Origin: Arthrobacter sp. ERGS1:01
Lineage (GTDB): Bacteria; Actinomycetota; Actinomycetes; Actinomycetales; Micrococcaceae
DNA: 64,000 nt
Assembly (NCBI RefSeq): GCF_001281315.1
Contig: NZ_CP012477.1
Location: forward strand, 124,001 to 188,000
Direction of reading: 5' to 3'
The position numbers and the translations under genes are program-made. This document shows positions 1-8,583 of the stretch, piece by piece (the stretch's first letter is position 1; the number at the start of each line of letters is the position of its first letter). The notes beneath the pieces are model-generated. The model worked only from the letters and a program-made list of their open reading frames with translations. It had not been told where the DNA came from and made no database searches.

Positions 1-163
1 CGAACAACGGCTTGTCGTCCGCGTCGTCCATGACCGCGCGCACCAGCGATTCCATCTCCGCGGTGACGCGTTCCAGCTGCGGGCGAATACGCTCATACTC
101 CGCAACGGAGGCGCTCACGGCAGGGCGTAGCGAATCGTCGAGGCGGTCCCAATGGCTGCTCAT
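1..163 (-). CDS. Partial protein, possible RelA/SpoT-domain GTP pyrophosphokinase (N-terminus only)
   Basis: An open frame starts at an ATG at 163 and runs off the left edge after 54 codons. The peptide begins MSSHWDRLDDSLRPAVSASV and continues as a charged helix ending near DDADDKPLF. This resembles the short N-terminal helix in front of the synthetase domain in small actinobacterial RelA/SpoT-like proteins, but no catalytic residue is inside the window, so the assignment is by resemblance only. It is transcribed away from the hexosaminidase gene's 3' end, with a terminator hairpin between them. Confidence 0.45.
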   Translation of the reverse strand, partial: MSSHWDRLDDSLRPAVSASVAEYERIRPQLERVTAEMESLVRAVMDDADDKPLF

Positions 164-234
164 ATATTCGAGCCTATGCGCCGCGCCCCCGCAAGGTCGA
201 GCGGCACCGCCGCCGGGCGACGTAAAACTACGGC

Positions 235-283
235 TTAAAAGCGGCTGTGGCGGAGCGAAGGAATCCCTCCACACCGCCACAGC
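235..283 (-). terminator. Rho-independent terminator after the hexosaminidase gene
   Basis: On the minus strand GCTGTGGCGG (283-274) pairs perfectly with CCGCCACAGC (253-244) around a 20-nt loop, and a CGCTTTTAAG tail follows. It starts 7 nt past the stop codon of the upstream gene. Confidence 0.7.
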
Positions 284-290
284 ACTGGTT

Positions 291-3200
291 CTAGCCTTGG
301 TAGCGTCCGCGTGATGAACGACGACGGCGGCCCAGGGTCAGGGTGCCGACCCCCAGCAGGAGCATCCCACCAAGGACCAGGGCCGCGACGTTCGCGCCGG
401 TGCTGGCCAGCCCGCCCTCCGCACCGGCGCTGGTCGATGCCGCGGCGGCGGGGCTGAGCGGGGTGTCGGAACTGCCGCCAGCCGATGGAACTGTCGACGG
501 AGTTGCGGTCGCGACGGCCGATCCCGAGGGCGCGGCCGAGGTTGAGTCGGTGGCGGTAGCCGTTGCGGTGGGCCCCGCCGTCGGTTCATCCGTAGGATCC
601 GCAGTCGCAGTCGCAGTCGCAGTCGCCGTCGCCGTTGCCGTCTCGGACGGTGAAGGTGACGGCGAGGCGCCGGGCGTGTCCAGATCGAGGACCGCGTACC
701 CGGCGGACGTCTCCGTTCCGGCGGTGGCCCGGTACTCAACCGTGGTGGGCTGGTAGCCGGCCAGTTTCACGGGCGCCGAGTAGGGCAGCCATGCGCCGGA
801 ACCCACCTTGTACTCGATCGCAGCCCCGGCCGCGGCGGCACCCGTGGCCGTCAGCGCCAGGGTTGGTTCGGCGTCGTACTTGCCGTCGCCGTTGGGGGCA
901 ATATCCAGCGCACCGGACACTCCGAGGCTGGTGAGGGCAGTGTTGCGGACCTCGATCTCGTAGGCGGAAAGGTAGATGCCCATGGTGGCGGCCTGGATCT
1001 CGACCTTGACGTAGCGGGCCGTAGTGGGCGCAAAGGACACCACGTCGGTGCGCTTGCCGTCGGCCAGGCCCGTCTTGCCGGCCACCACCGTCCACGCGGC
1101 GCCGTCCGTCGAGGTCGAGACGGTGTAGTCCCTGGCGGATGCGGCCTCCCAGGCGATCGTGACCTCGTTGACGGTCTGGGCCTTGCCGAGGTCGCCGGCA
1201 ATCCAGCGGACGCCGTCGTAGTTTGCCGACCAGCGGGTGGCGAGGTTCCCGTCAAAGACCTGGCTGGCGGGCAGGCTCGGGGCCTCGACGCCGGAGGCCG
1301 TGGCGGCGGCGCCGAGGGCCACGTTCGTCACGCCCTGCACGCCGACGCTCCAGGCGCCAACATTGCCGGCGCTGCTGCCCGCCGCGCGGTTAGTGCTGCC
1401 GGCTGGTGCCAGCCCGGCCAGGCGCACGTAGCGGGCCATCGTGGTGGGGAATTGGACGGTGTCGGCGCCGGGCCCGGCCACCGTATGCGTGGCCGTGCGG
1501 TTCCAGAAGACGCCGTCGGAGGAGGTTTCCACGGTGAAGGAGGCCGGGGCGTTGGCGGCCCATTCGGCGCTCACGCCGCCCACCTTCTGTGCCGTGCCCA
1601 GGTCGATCGTGATGCCGGCAGGGTCCGCGCCGGCGGATTCCCAGCGGGTGTTCAGCACGCCGTCGGTCAGGTTCGACGCCGGGTGGCCGGCCGCGCTGGA
1701 GGACGCGGCCACGGCGGCACCGGCGGCAAGGTCGCCCGAGCCGGCAACCGCCGTCGTGCTCTTGACGGTGCCAAGGCCCGGGCCCATGCCCACCTTGTCG
1801 AGCGTGGTGTTAAACGTGGCAAACGGCACCGTCGGCGCCTTGGCGGTCCAGGTCTTTTGGGCCACGGAGGGGAAGGACCGCTCGATCAGGCCGTGGACGT
1901 CCTGCTGCGTGTACTTCAGGTCGACCTTGTCATTCCAGACGGCAAACATGGCGCCCATGACCTTGTCGGGGGCCACCGTCTGGTCGCCGGCCGTGTTGGG
2001 CAGCCAGTCCGTGTACAGGTACTGGTTGTTCAGCCCGGAGCCGTGGTAGTAATCGGCAAACGGCACCACGTACAGGGAAGCGTCGTTGGTGTTGATGAAC
2101 TTCATGCCGTCGGCCGCCGCGGAGGTCAGACCGTACCAGGAGTTGTTCCACGAGTTGATCGTGACGTCCTTGTCGTAGCCGGCCACGCTGCCGCCCATGT
2201 AGCTGAAGCTGCCCCAGGCGTTGGGCTGCTTGCCCAGGGTGCGCAGGTAGGCGGCCATGGTGTTGTAATACGTGCGGAAGTCCGTGGTGAGGCTCGACGG
2301 GTATTCGTCGGCGCCAAAGCTGACCTCGGGACCCTTGAACCACGGGGTGAACTCGGCGAAGATCTCCTTCATGGCGGCGGTGGTTTCCGGCTTGCTCAAG
2401 TCCAGGTGGTCGGACTTGCCGTTGTCACGGCCAATGGCGGGACGCCAGGCGATGATCGCGGCGGCGTGCGCCGGGGCGTCGATCTCGGGGACAATTTGCA
2501 CGCCGCGGCCGGCGGCGGTGGCCTCGAAGCCGTCCCAGTCCTTGCGGTCGTAGGAGCCGTCGGTCGCGGCGAGGCCCGCGAGGGCGGGGTTGTCGGACTT
2601 GAGCCGGAACGCCTTGTACGACTTCGTCCAGTCGTTGTTGGCCGGGGCGATCTCGTTGTCGTTCAAGTGGATTTGGAAGCGGTTGAGCTTGTAGTAGCTC
2701 ATCATCTTGATGTAGTCGTTGATGAAATCCGCCGTGAAGAAGCGCCGTCCCACGTCCAGGATGAAGCCGCGGGCCGCATAGTCGGGCCAGTCGACGGCCC
2801 CGCCCACGGGCAGCTTGTTGCGGCCGTTGGACTGGGCCATGATCTGCAGGATGCTGCGTGTGCCGTAGTAGGCGCCGGTCTCGGTGGGGGCCGTGACCGT
2901 CACCCCGCTCGCGGATACGTCGAGCCGGTAGCCCTCCTTGTCGTAGCGCGCCCCACCTGCCGCGTACTTGTTGGCGAGGTCCAGCACCAGGGAGATGTCC
3001 CCGGCCCTGGCCGCGCCGGTGGTCACGGGCAGGGACAAGCCCGTCATCTCGGCGAGGTCCGCGGAAAACTCCCTGCCCGTATCGTCCAGGGCCGCGGAGA
3101 CCACGATCCTGTTGGCTGGGGTGATTTCCAGCGCGCCGGTTCCCCCTGTCCATTCGTGCAGGGACGGCACGACGACGGGGGCCGGGTTGGGTGCCGGATC

Positions 3201-3293
3201 CGGCGCCGCAGCGGCCGGACTGACGGCCGCGATGCCGGCCAGGGGCATGCTCAGGGCGACCACCATCGCGATCTTGCGCCAAGAATGTGTCAT
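291..3293 (-). CDS. Cell-wall-anchored family 20 glycosyl hydrolase (beta-N-acetylhexosaminidase) with discoidin domains
   Basis: This is a secreted enzyme predicted to remove terminal N-acetylhexosamine from chitin oligomers or glycans. A signal peptide (about residues 1-30, ending in an Ala-rich stretch) is followed by a GH20 N-terminal domain and a TIM barrel (about 170-480). The barrel contains HLNDNE and FGADEYP, whose Asp-Glu near residue 328 is the GH20 substrate-assisted catalytic pair. Two F5/8 type C (CBM32-like) carbohydrate-binding domains follow (about 520-660 and 670-800). A Thr/Ala/Pro/Ser-rich linker then leads to LASTG, a hydrophobic helix and an Arg-rich tail, which is a sortase signal of the LAxTG type. 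A TTG lies two codons upstream, but the ATG at 3293 sits 10 nt after GGAGAGG and is preferred. The gene is monocistronic, with its own terminator. Confidence 0.9.
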   Translation of the reverse strand: MTHSWRKIAMVVALSMPLAGIAAVSPAAAAPDPAPNPAPVVVPSLHEWTGGTGALEITPANRIVVSAALDDTGREFSADLAEMTGLSLPVTTGAARAGDISLVLDLANKYAAGGARYDKEGYRLDVSASGVTVTAPTETGAYYGTRSILQIMAQSNGRNKLPVGGAVDWPDYAARGFILDVGRRFFTADFINDYIKMMSYYKLNRFQIHLNDNEIAPANNDWTKSYKAFRLKSDNPALAGLAATDGSYDRKDWDGFEATAAGRGVQIVPEIDAPAHAAAIIAWRPAIGRDNGKSDHLDLSKPETTAAMKEIFAEFTPWFKGPEVSFGADEYPSSLTTDFRTYYNTMAAYLRTLGKQPNAWGSFSYMGGSVAGYDKDVTINSWNNSWYGLTSAAADGMKFINTNDASLYVVPFADYYHGSGLNNQYLYTDWLPNTAGDQTVAPDKVMGAMFAVWNDKVDLKYTQQDVHGLIERSFPSVAQKTWTAKAPTVPFATFNTTLDKVGMGPGLGTVKSTTAVAGSGDLAAGAAVAASSSAAGHPASNLTDGVLNTRWESAGADPAGITIDLGTAQKVGGVSAEWAANAPASFTVETSSDGVFWNRTATHTVAGPGADTVQFPTTMARYVRLAGLAPAGSTNRAAGSSAGNVGAWSVGVQGVTNVALGAAATASGVEAPSLPASQVFDGNLATRWSANYDGVRWIAGDLGKAQTVNEVTIAWEAASARDYTVSTSTDGAAWTVVAGKTGLADGKRTDVVSFAPTTARYVKVEIQAATMGIYLSAYEIEVRNTALTSLGVSGALDIAPNGDGKYDAEPTLALTATGAAAAGAAIEYKVGSGAWLPYSAPVKLAGYQPTTVEYRATAGTETSAGYAVLDLDTPGASPSPSPSETATATATATATATADPTDEPTAGPTATATATDSTSAAPSGSAVATATPSTVPSAGGSSDTPLSPAAAASTSAGAEGGLASTGANVAALVLGGMLLLGVGTLTLGRRRRSSRGRYQG
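601..648. repeat. Hexanucleotide tandem repeat encoding the Thr-Ala linker
   Basis: Four perfect GCAGTC units (601-624) are followed by GCCGTC/GCCGTT variants. Read on the minus strand they encode alternating Ala-Thr in the wall-spanning linker. The 6-bp unit keeps the frame whatever the copy number. Confidence 0.8.
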
Positions 3294-3560
3294 GTTCAAA
3301 AGGCCTCTCCATCCATTGATTCGTGCTGGAATATGACGGTAAACAAAATGAAAATCTCACTAAAGATCATTGAAATTCGTTATTGAGGGGCATGTTCCCG
3401 CCAGTGGATATGAGTCGGAAGCCCCGGAAATCGGCGGTTTTTGGGTGGGATCCACCCCGTGTTTGCCATCACAATTGGTGCTCGGATTATAAGAGACCTG
3501 GATCACTTATGGGCCGGGTTCATAAAGTGTGACGAAGCCGGCCAACCCGGGGCCGCACCG

Positions 3561-3566
3561 TAGGCT
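3561..3566 (+). promoter_or_regulatory. -10 box of a probable leaderless promoter (sugar kinase)
   Basis: TAGGCT lies 6 nt before the ATG at 3573 and there is no Shine-Dalgarno sequence between them. That spacing places the transcription start at or next to the start codon. Confidence 0.5.
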
Positions 3567-3572
3567 GGTGGA

Positions 3573-4517
3573 ATGTTGACGGTAATTGGTGAAACTTTGA
3601 TCGATGAAGTGGTGCGGCCGGGCCTGGAGCCCGTCCCGCACGTGGGCGGCAGTCCCATGAACGTGGCTGTGGGGCTGGCCCGGCTGGGACACCCCGTGCA
3701 GTTCCTGGGCCGTTACGGCAAGGACGCCTACGGCGACATGGTGGCCGGCCACCTGCGTGATAACGGCGTGCTGGTGCCCGTGGCCCCCGATTCCCTGCCC
3801 ACCTCCGTGGCCCGCGCCGTCCTCGACGCCGACGGTGCCGCCGTCTATGAGTTCGACCTTGACTGGGAGCTGCCCGCCGTGGCCTCCGGCGCCGACGGCA
3901 AGCCCAACTTCATGCTTGCCGCCACCTCGCTGCTGCATGTGGGATCCATCGCCACCATGCTGGCGCCCGGTGCGGACCACGTTTTCGGCGCCGTCGTGGC
4001 GGCCCACCCGTCCGCCACCATTTCCTACGACCCCAACGCGCGGCCCACCATCATCACCGACGTCGACTACGCCCGCGAGCAGGCGGAAAAGTTCGTGCGG
4101 CTTTCCGACGTCGTCAAGGCCTCCGATGAGGACCTTCAGTGGCTGTACCCGGGCGTCGATCCCAAGGAGTCGGCCCGCAAGTGGTTGGCCCTGGGCGGCG
4201 CGGAAGGCCCCGCCGTCGTGGTTGTCACGCAGGGCGGCGGAGGCCCGTGGGCCGTGTGCGCGGCGGGGGAGGCTGCCTGCCCCGTGCCGGCCACCACCGT
4301 GGTGGACACCGTGGGCGCCGGGGATTCCTTCATGGCAGCCCTGTTGTCGGCGCTCGTGGACCGCGAGCTTGACGGGGCACAGCGCCGCGACGCCCTGCGC
4401 GCCATCACCCGCGAGCAGCTGGCGGACGTGATCCACTTTGCGGCCCGCGCCGCAGCCATCACGGTGTCCCGGGCCGGCGCGAACCCGCCCAGCCGGGCCG
4501 AACTGCAGAAAGGCTAG
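3573..4517 (+). CDS. PfkB-family carbohydrate kinase (fructokinase-like)
   Basis: It predicts ATP-dependent phosphorylation of a sugar, probably fructose, in the cytoplasm. The 314-residue protein has the PfkB N-terminal signature GGSPMN at 25-30, which contributes to substrate binding, and the C-terminal signature DTVGAGDSF with the catalytic Asp at 251. Length and motif spacing match bacterial fructokinases. Substrate cannot be fixed from sequence; the GG-SP-MNVA pattern is commoner in fructokinases than in ribokinases. No sugar transporter is adjacent. The PEBP gene follows after 4 nt, so the two are probably co-transcribed. Confidence 0.82.
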   Translation: MLTVIGETLIDEVVRPGLEPVPHVGGSPMNVAVGLARLGHPVQFLGRYGKDAYGDMVAGHLRDNGVLVPVAPDSLPTSVARAVLDADGAAVYEFDLDWELPAVASGADGKPNFMLAATSLLHVGSIATMLAPGADHVFGAVVAAHPSATISYDPNARPTIITDVDYAREQAEKFVRLSDVVKASDEDLQWLYPGVDPKESARKWLALGGAEGPAVVVVTQGGGGPWAVCAAGEAACPVPATTVVDTVGAGDSFMAALLSALVDRELDGAQRRDALRAITREQLADVIHFAARAAAITVSRAGANPPSRAELQKG

Positions 4518-4521
4518 AACC

Positions 4522-5052
4522 ATGTACGACTACGATCCCTATGAGTTCCTGACCCCCGTGCCCGAATTCACGCTGGAGAGCTCCTCCATCACGGACGGCG
4601 CCGTGATGCCCCTGGCGCAGGTCAATCCCGGCGGCCACCCCGACGGCGGAGACCTGTCCCCGCAACTGTCATGGTCCGGTTTCCCGGAAGGGACGCGCGG
4701 CTTTGCCGTCACCATGTACGATCCCGACGCGCCCACGGCCAGCGGCTTCTGGCACTGGGCCGTGACGGGCATCCCCGCCACCGTCACCTCCCTTCCCGAG
4801 GGCGCCGGTAGCGCCGGTTCCACGACTCTGCCCGCCGGCGCGCTGACCTTGAACAACGACGGCGGCTACCCCGCGTACATGGGTTCCGCCCCGCCCGCCG
4901 GCCATGGCCCGCACCGTTACATGGTGGTGGTGCACGCGCTCGACGTGGAATCGCTGGACGTGCCGGCGTCGGCCACCCCGGCAGTGCTGGGTTTCAACCT
5001 GCACTTCCACACGCTGGGCCGGGCCCGGCTGACGGCGGTGTACGAGGCGTAG
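4522..5052 (+). CDS. YbhB/YbcL family Raf-kinase-inhibitor-like (PEBP) protein
   Basis: This 176-residue cytoplasmic protein belongs to the phosphatidylethanolamine-binding protein family, whose bacterial members have no settled function. The ligand-pocket motifs are visible: YDPDAPTASGFWHW at 66-79 and GPHRY at 129-133. The central region contains LNNDGGYPAYMGSAPP, typical of the YbhB branch. The ATG at 4522 begins MYDYDPYEFL and starts 4 nt after the kinase stop codon. The frame is open further upstream, but those starts would overlap the kinase by more than 80 bp. Confidence 0.85.
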   Translation: MYDYDPYEFLTPVPEFTLESSSITDGAVMPLAQVNPGGHPDGGDLSPQLSWSGFPEGTRGFAVTMYDPDAPTASGFWHWAVTGIPATVTSLPEGAGSAGSTTLPAGALTLNNDGGYPAYMGSAPPAGHGPHRYMVVVHALDVESLDVPASATPAVLGFNLHFHTLGRARLTAVYEA

Positions 5053-5085
5053 GAGCCGTGCCCGGCGTCGAACCATGAAGTTGGA

Positions 5086-5091
5086 TAGCCT
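5086..5091 (+). promoter_or_regulatory. -10 box of a probable leaderless promoter (HAD phosphatase)
   Basis: TAGCCT lies 5 nt before the ATG at 5097, with no Shine-Dalgarno sequence. It also argues against the in-frame TTG at 5091, which would overlap the box. Confidence 0.5.
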
Positions 5092-5096
5092 TGGGT

Positions 5097-5906
5097 ATGC
5101 GATTAATTGCCAGTGACATTGACGGGACCATCCTCGGCCACGACGGATCCATCAGCGACCGCACCATTGCGGCGTTCAGGGATGCCGCGGACGCCGGGAT
5201 CGACATCGTCTTCGTCACGGGCCGCCCGCCGCGCTGGCTGGACCCCATCCGTGAGCAGATTGGCCACACGGGGACGGTGATCTGCTCTAATGGCGCCGTC
5301 ACCTACGACCTCCCCACCGAGGCCGTCATCACCTCGCACCTGCTGGATTGGGACACCGTGCAGCAGGTCCGCGACGTCATCACCGCGCTGGCGCCCGAAG
5401 CCCGTTTCGCACTGGAGAGCCTGGCCGGATTCCACGCCGAGGAGGGCTTCTACCCGCCCGGCGGGCCGGCCGTGGGCGAACGCATGGAACCCACGGTCCT
5501 GACCCCTGAGATGGCCGACGGCGGCATCGTGAAGATGCTGGCCGTGGTGCACACCGGCAACGCCGACGAGTTCCTGCATTTGGTCCAGCCCCGGGTGGGA
5601 GGACTCATTGCGCTGACCCATTCGGCGCCGGAGCTGGCCCTGTTGGAAATGGGGCCGCTGGGCGTCAACAAGGCAGTGGCGCTCGCCGAATATGCCGCCT
5701 CCAAGGGCATCGACGCCGCAGACGTGGTGGCCTTCGGCGACATGCCCAATGACATTGAAATGCTCGGCTGGGCCGGTGCAGGCTACGCCATGGCCAGCGG
5801 CCACCCGCACGCACTCGCCGCCGCATCGCTGACGGCGCCCGCCTTCGCCGACGACGGCGTGGCCCGGATCATCGAGGCCCGCCTGGCCGCGCTGCGACGG
5901 GCCTGA
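5097..5906 (+). CDS. Cof-type HAD-IIB family phosphatase
   Basis: This 269-residue protein is predicted to hydrolyse phosphate from small metabolites, often sugar phosphates. HAD motif I is DIDGT (Asp7 nucleophile, Asp9 acid/base). Motif II is the Thr in VFVTGR, and motif IV is FGDMPNDIEML near the C-terminus, where the two Asp residues bind Mg2+. A type IIB cap lies between motifs II and III. The glycerophosphodiesterase gene follows after 6 nt. Substrate is not predictable. A second, diverged Cof-type enzyme lies at 32532-33389. Confidence 0.85.
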   Translation: MRLIASDIDGTILGHDGSISDRTIAAFRDAADAGIDIVFVTGRPPRWLDPIREQIGHTGTVICSNGAVTYDLPTEAVITSHLLDWDTVQQVRDVITALAPEARFALESLAGFHAEEGFYPPGGPAVGERMEPTVLTPEMADGGIVKMLAVVHTGNADEFLHLVQPRVGGLIALTHSAPELALLEMGPLGVNKAVALAEYAASKGIDAADVVAFGDMPNDIEMLGWAGAGYAMASGHPHALAAASLTAPAFADDGVARIIEARLAALRRA

Positions 5907-5912
5907 GCAGCC

Positions 5913-6695
5913 ATGGATGCCGGAGCCGCCAAGCCATACCTGGAATCGCAGGCGCCCCTGGCCATTGCGCACAGGGGTTTCAGCCCCGAGGGCCTGGAAA
6001 ACACCATCCCGGCGTTCCAGGCCGCACTGGACCTCGGATACACGCACGTGGAAACGGACATCCACACCACGGCCGACGGCGTGACGGTGGTCTTCCACGA
6101 CGCCTCCCTCGACCGAGTCACGGACCGGGCCGGCGTTATCGCGAAACTGCCCTATTCGGCCGTCGCGAAGGCCAGGATTGGCGGGACGCAGCCCATTCCC
6201 ACGTTGCGCGAACTGTTCGAGGCGCTCCCCACGGCCCGGTTCAACATTGACGTCAAGGATGCCGGCTCCGCCGCGCCGCTGGCCGCGTTGATCGAGGAGC
6301 TGGGCCTGCACGAGCGGGTCTGCGTGGCCTCGTTTTCCGGGGCGCGCCGGCGCCAGGTGTTCTCGCGCCTGACCCGCCCCGTTGCCGCTTCCCCCGGACA
6401 GGGCTTGTTGGCGGCCTACACCTTCCTGGCCTCGTGGCTGCCGGCACCGCTGGCGCGCTCGCTGATGCGGCGGGTGGATGTGCTGCAGATTCCGCGCAGC
6501 TTCGGCCCACTGACGCTGGTGAGCCGCCGCTCGGTGGCCCGCGCCCACCGGCTCGGCCTGAAAATGCATGTCTGGACCATCGACGATCCCGCCCAGATGC
6601 ATGAGCTCTTCGAGCTGGGGGTTGACGGGATCATGACGGACCGGGCGGACGTGCTGGCCGCCGTCATGCGGGAGCGCGGCTACTGGAAGCAGTAA
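5913..6695 (+). CDS. Glycerophosphodiester phosphodiesterase family protein
   Basis: This 260-residue enzyme is predicted to cleave glycerophosphodiesters to glycerol 3-phosphate and an alcohol. The N-terminus has the family's active-site signature: His20 in HRG, Glu47 and Asp49 in ETDIH (metal ligands) and His62 in FHD. A TIM-barrel pattern continues to MHVWTIDDPAQMHELFELGVDGIMTDRAD, the conserved final strand. There is no signal peptide, so it should act in the cytoplasm. It lies 6 nt after the HAD gene in a probable two-gene transcript. Confidence 0.88.
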   Translation: MDAGAAKPYLESQAPLAIAHRGFSPEGLENTIPAFQAALDLGYTHVETDIHTTADGVTVVFHDASLDRVTDRAGVIAKLPYSAVAKARIGGTQPIPTLRELFEALPTARFNIDVKDAGSAAPLAALIEELGLHERVCVASFSGARRRQVFSRLTRPVAASPGQGLLAAYTFLASWLPAPLARSLMRRVDVLQIPRSFGPLTLVSRRSVARAHRLGLKMHVWTIDDPAQMHELFELGVDGIMTDRADVLAAVMRERGYWKQ

Positions 6696-6714
6696 CCGCG
6701 CCCCGGGTGAACGC

Positions 6715-7530
6715 CTAGATCCGGTCGTCCGTCAGTTCAAGCTCGACGCCGGGCCCAAAGCGGGCCTGGAATGCCGATCGGAGCATGGCCTCGATGGCGG
6801 CGGTGGGCATGACGCAATCCGAGCACGCCGCCCCGCTGGTCACCAGTTTCAGGCCCAGCTCGCTCGGCGCGATCCGGGACAGCAGGATCTCCGTGCCGTC
6901 GTTGTTCAGGGCCTCCCGGAATTCCGCCAGGATCGCGTCCACGGCGTCGTCATCCCGGCCGGGCACGATGCCGTCGGAAACCGGCTCCTCGGAGTCCGTG
7001 CCGTGGCCGTTGAGCAGGATGTCCTCGATCTCCACGGCCGCGGTGGCGGCGTCCGCCAGCAGCGCCGCCTCGTCCTTGCTCGTGACGGGGTGGCCGATCG
7101 CGACGACCCGGAAGTTCGCGGCCCCGTTGACGCGGGCGATCGCCGCGGCGGTGGGCAGGAACGGCTTGGAGATCACGATGGCGCTGGGGATCCCGGCGCG
7201 TTCGAAGTTCATGCCGTCAAATACGGAGCACGAGCTGCACGAGCCGCAGTCGCCGATGGCGCTGATGACGACCGTCGCGAACTCCTTGATCTCGGCCATT
7301 TGCTGCTGCGTGGGCGGGCCGCTGGGGTGCGGCTTCGTCCAGACCCGGACGTCGTCAATGCCGTATTTGGCCTGCAGGGCCGCGGCGACGTTGGCGAGCA
7401 GGAACTCGCCGTGGGTCTTGCCGTTGGCCAGCAGGGCGATCCGGGCCCCGTTGAGGTCCAGCGGGCGGGCCGCCTCCCGGAACGGTGCGGCGTCGGAGGA
7501 GGTGGTGGGGTTGACCAGGCGCAGTGTCAT
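6715..7530 (-). CDS. UGSC-family thiol protein (Cys form)
   Basis: This 271-residue protein matches the family named for a UGSC motif, members of which can carry selenocysteine. Here the motif is GDCGSCSSC: Cys95 replaces Sec, with Cys98 and Cys101. A second pair, Cys236 and Cys239 (GAACSDC), lies near the C-terminus in a segment reminiscent of NifU-type CxxC domains. The surrounding residues (ANGKTHGEFLLANVAAALQ, GIPSAIVISKPF) are typical of the family. The biochemical role is unknown; the cysteines suggest redox or thiol-transfer chemistry. It is the last gene of the cluster, 12 nt after its partner, and shares it with thioredoxin and thioredoxin reductase, which could recycle it. Confidence 0.7.
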   Translation of the reverse strand: MTLRLVNPTTSSDAAPFREAARPLDLNGARIALLANGKTHGEFLLANVAAALQAKYGIDDVRVWTKPHPSGPPTQQQMAEIKEFATVVISAIGDCGSCSSCSVFDGMNFERAGIPSAIVISKPFLPTAAAIARVNGAANFRVVAIGHPVTSKDEAALLADAATAAVEIEDILLNGHGTDSEEPVSDGIVPGRDDDAVDAILAEFREALNNDGTEILLSRIAPSELGLKLVTSGAACSDCVMPTAAIEAMLRSAFQARFGPGVELELTDDRI

Positions 7531-7542
7531 GGTGGTGTCCTT

Positions 7543-8583
7543 TCAGTCGATTGCCGTGGTGGTGGCCAGGCTGCCGCGGATCCGCGACCAGGACGGGAAG
7601 AAGGCGGAGTGCCCGCCCGCCTCGCCTCCGCCCACGGCGATGAGGATGTCCGCCGGCGAATGCCCGCGGTGGACCCATTTGGCGTCGTCGCCCGGTTCGG
7701 GGACGCTGCCGGCGCCTTCGAGCTTTCCCGACCTTTTCAAATCCGCCAGCGGGCGCTTGACGTTTTCGTACAGGTAGTCCGCCACCATTTCCCGGCTCCA
7801 GCCGCGGTCCGCCAGGTACTTGGCGTGTTCGGGGGCCATGACGATGAGGGATTCGCCTTCGCTGAAGCTGCCCCAGGAGCGCATGACGTCGACAAAGACG
7901 TCCAGGAGCTGTTCCGGGGACGTCATGCCGTGCATGAGGATGTTGTGGCCGGATTCGCCGGCAAACACTGTCACGGCGCTTTGTTCCGCCGCCAGGCCGC
8001 GGGTGGTGTGGAACGCCGGCCATGGGCTCAGTTCCTCGTTTTCGCCGAAGCAGCCCGAGTACTTGCCGAAGTTGCCCTGGGTGGACCGGTCAAGGGTGCC
8101 GGGGGTGGCGTCGAGGCAGTTGAGCAGGACCAGCCGGATGGCCCGGCCAATGCTCGAGTTGGCCCGGTTGCCGGGGCCAAAGAGGTTGGTGGAGCTGTTG
8201 ATGCCGATGCCGGCGCGGATGGGGCCGTTGACCAGGATGAACGGGGCGGCCCCGCCGGTGCTGGTGACGGTGCCGTGCAGCACGTACTGGTCGGCGCTCA
8301 TGGACGCCAGCGCCGCCTTGACCACGGGCAGGTAGCCGGGCTTGCAGCCGGCCATGATGGCGTTGGCCACCACCTTCTCGGCCGTGATGGAGCGGCCGCG
8401 GACCGGCTCGTAGGCCAGCACGTCGGCGCCCTGCCAGCCGGCAGCCGCCAGGAATTCCTCCACGAGTTCCTGCGTTGGCGGGATCACGGGCAGGCCGTCG
8501 GTCCAGCCCTGTTCGTGGCAGTATTCGATCGCGGACGCGAAGTCCTCGGTGACGTCCGGCTCGGCCGAAAACATGGTGCTCAT
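7543..8583 (-). CDS. Uncharacterised protein paired with the UGSC protein
   Basis: This 346-residue protein has no domain I can name with confidence. It contains GWTDGLPVIPPT near residue 30, MAGCKPGYLPVV near residue 83, and a glycine-rich centre (NGPIRAGIGINSSTNLFGPGNRANSSIGRA) that looks like a ligand-binding or core-fold segment. There is no signal peptide or membrane helix. Its ATG overlaps the thioredoxin stop codon (ATGA) and it ends 12 nt before the UGSC gene, so translation is probably coupled. The arrangement suggests that it and the UGSC protein are two parts of one enzyme; this is inference. Confidence 0.6.
   Translation of the reverse strand: MSTMFSAEPDVTEDFASAIEYCHEQGWTDGLPVIPPTQELVEEFLAAAGWQGADVLAYEPVRGRSITAEKVVANAIMAGCKPGYLPVVKAALASMSADQYVLHGTVTSTGGAAPFILVNGPIRAGIGINSSTNLFGPGNRANSSIGRAIRLVLLNCLDATPGTLDRSTQGNFGKYSGCFGENEELSPWPAFHTTRGLAAEQSAVTVFAGESGHNILMHGMTSPEQLLDVFVDVMRSWGSFSEGESLIVMAPEHAKYLADRGWSREMVADYLYENVKRPLADLKRSGKLEGAGSVPEPGDDAKWVHRGHSPADILIAVGGGEAGGHSAFFPSWSRIRGSLATTTAID

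Noticed and set aside
1452..3386. 644-codon plus-strand frame opposite the hexosaminidase
   Set aside because: It is a high-GC antisense artefact with Gly/Val/Arg/His-rich sequence, no domain and no ribosome site; the minus-strand enzyme has clear GH20 and sortase motifs.
7230..7260. Selenocysteine at the UGSC motif
   Set aside because: The codon is an ordinary Cys codon and there is no in-frame TGA, so no Sec insertion is needed here.
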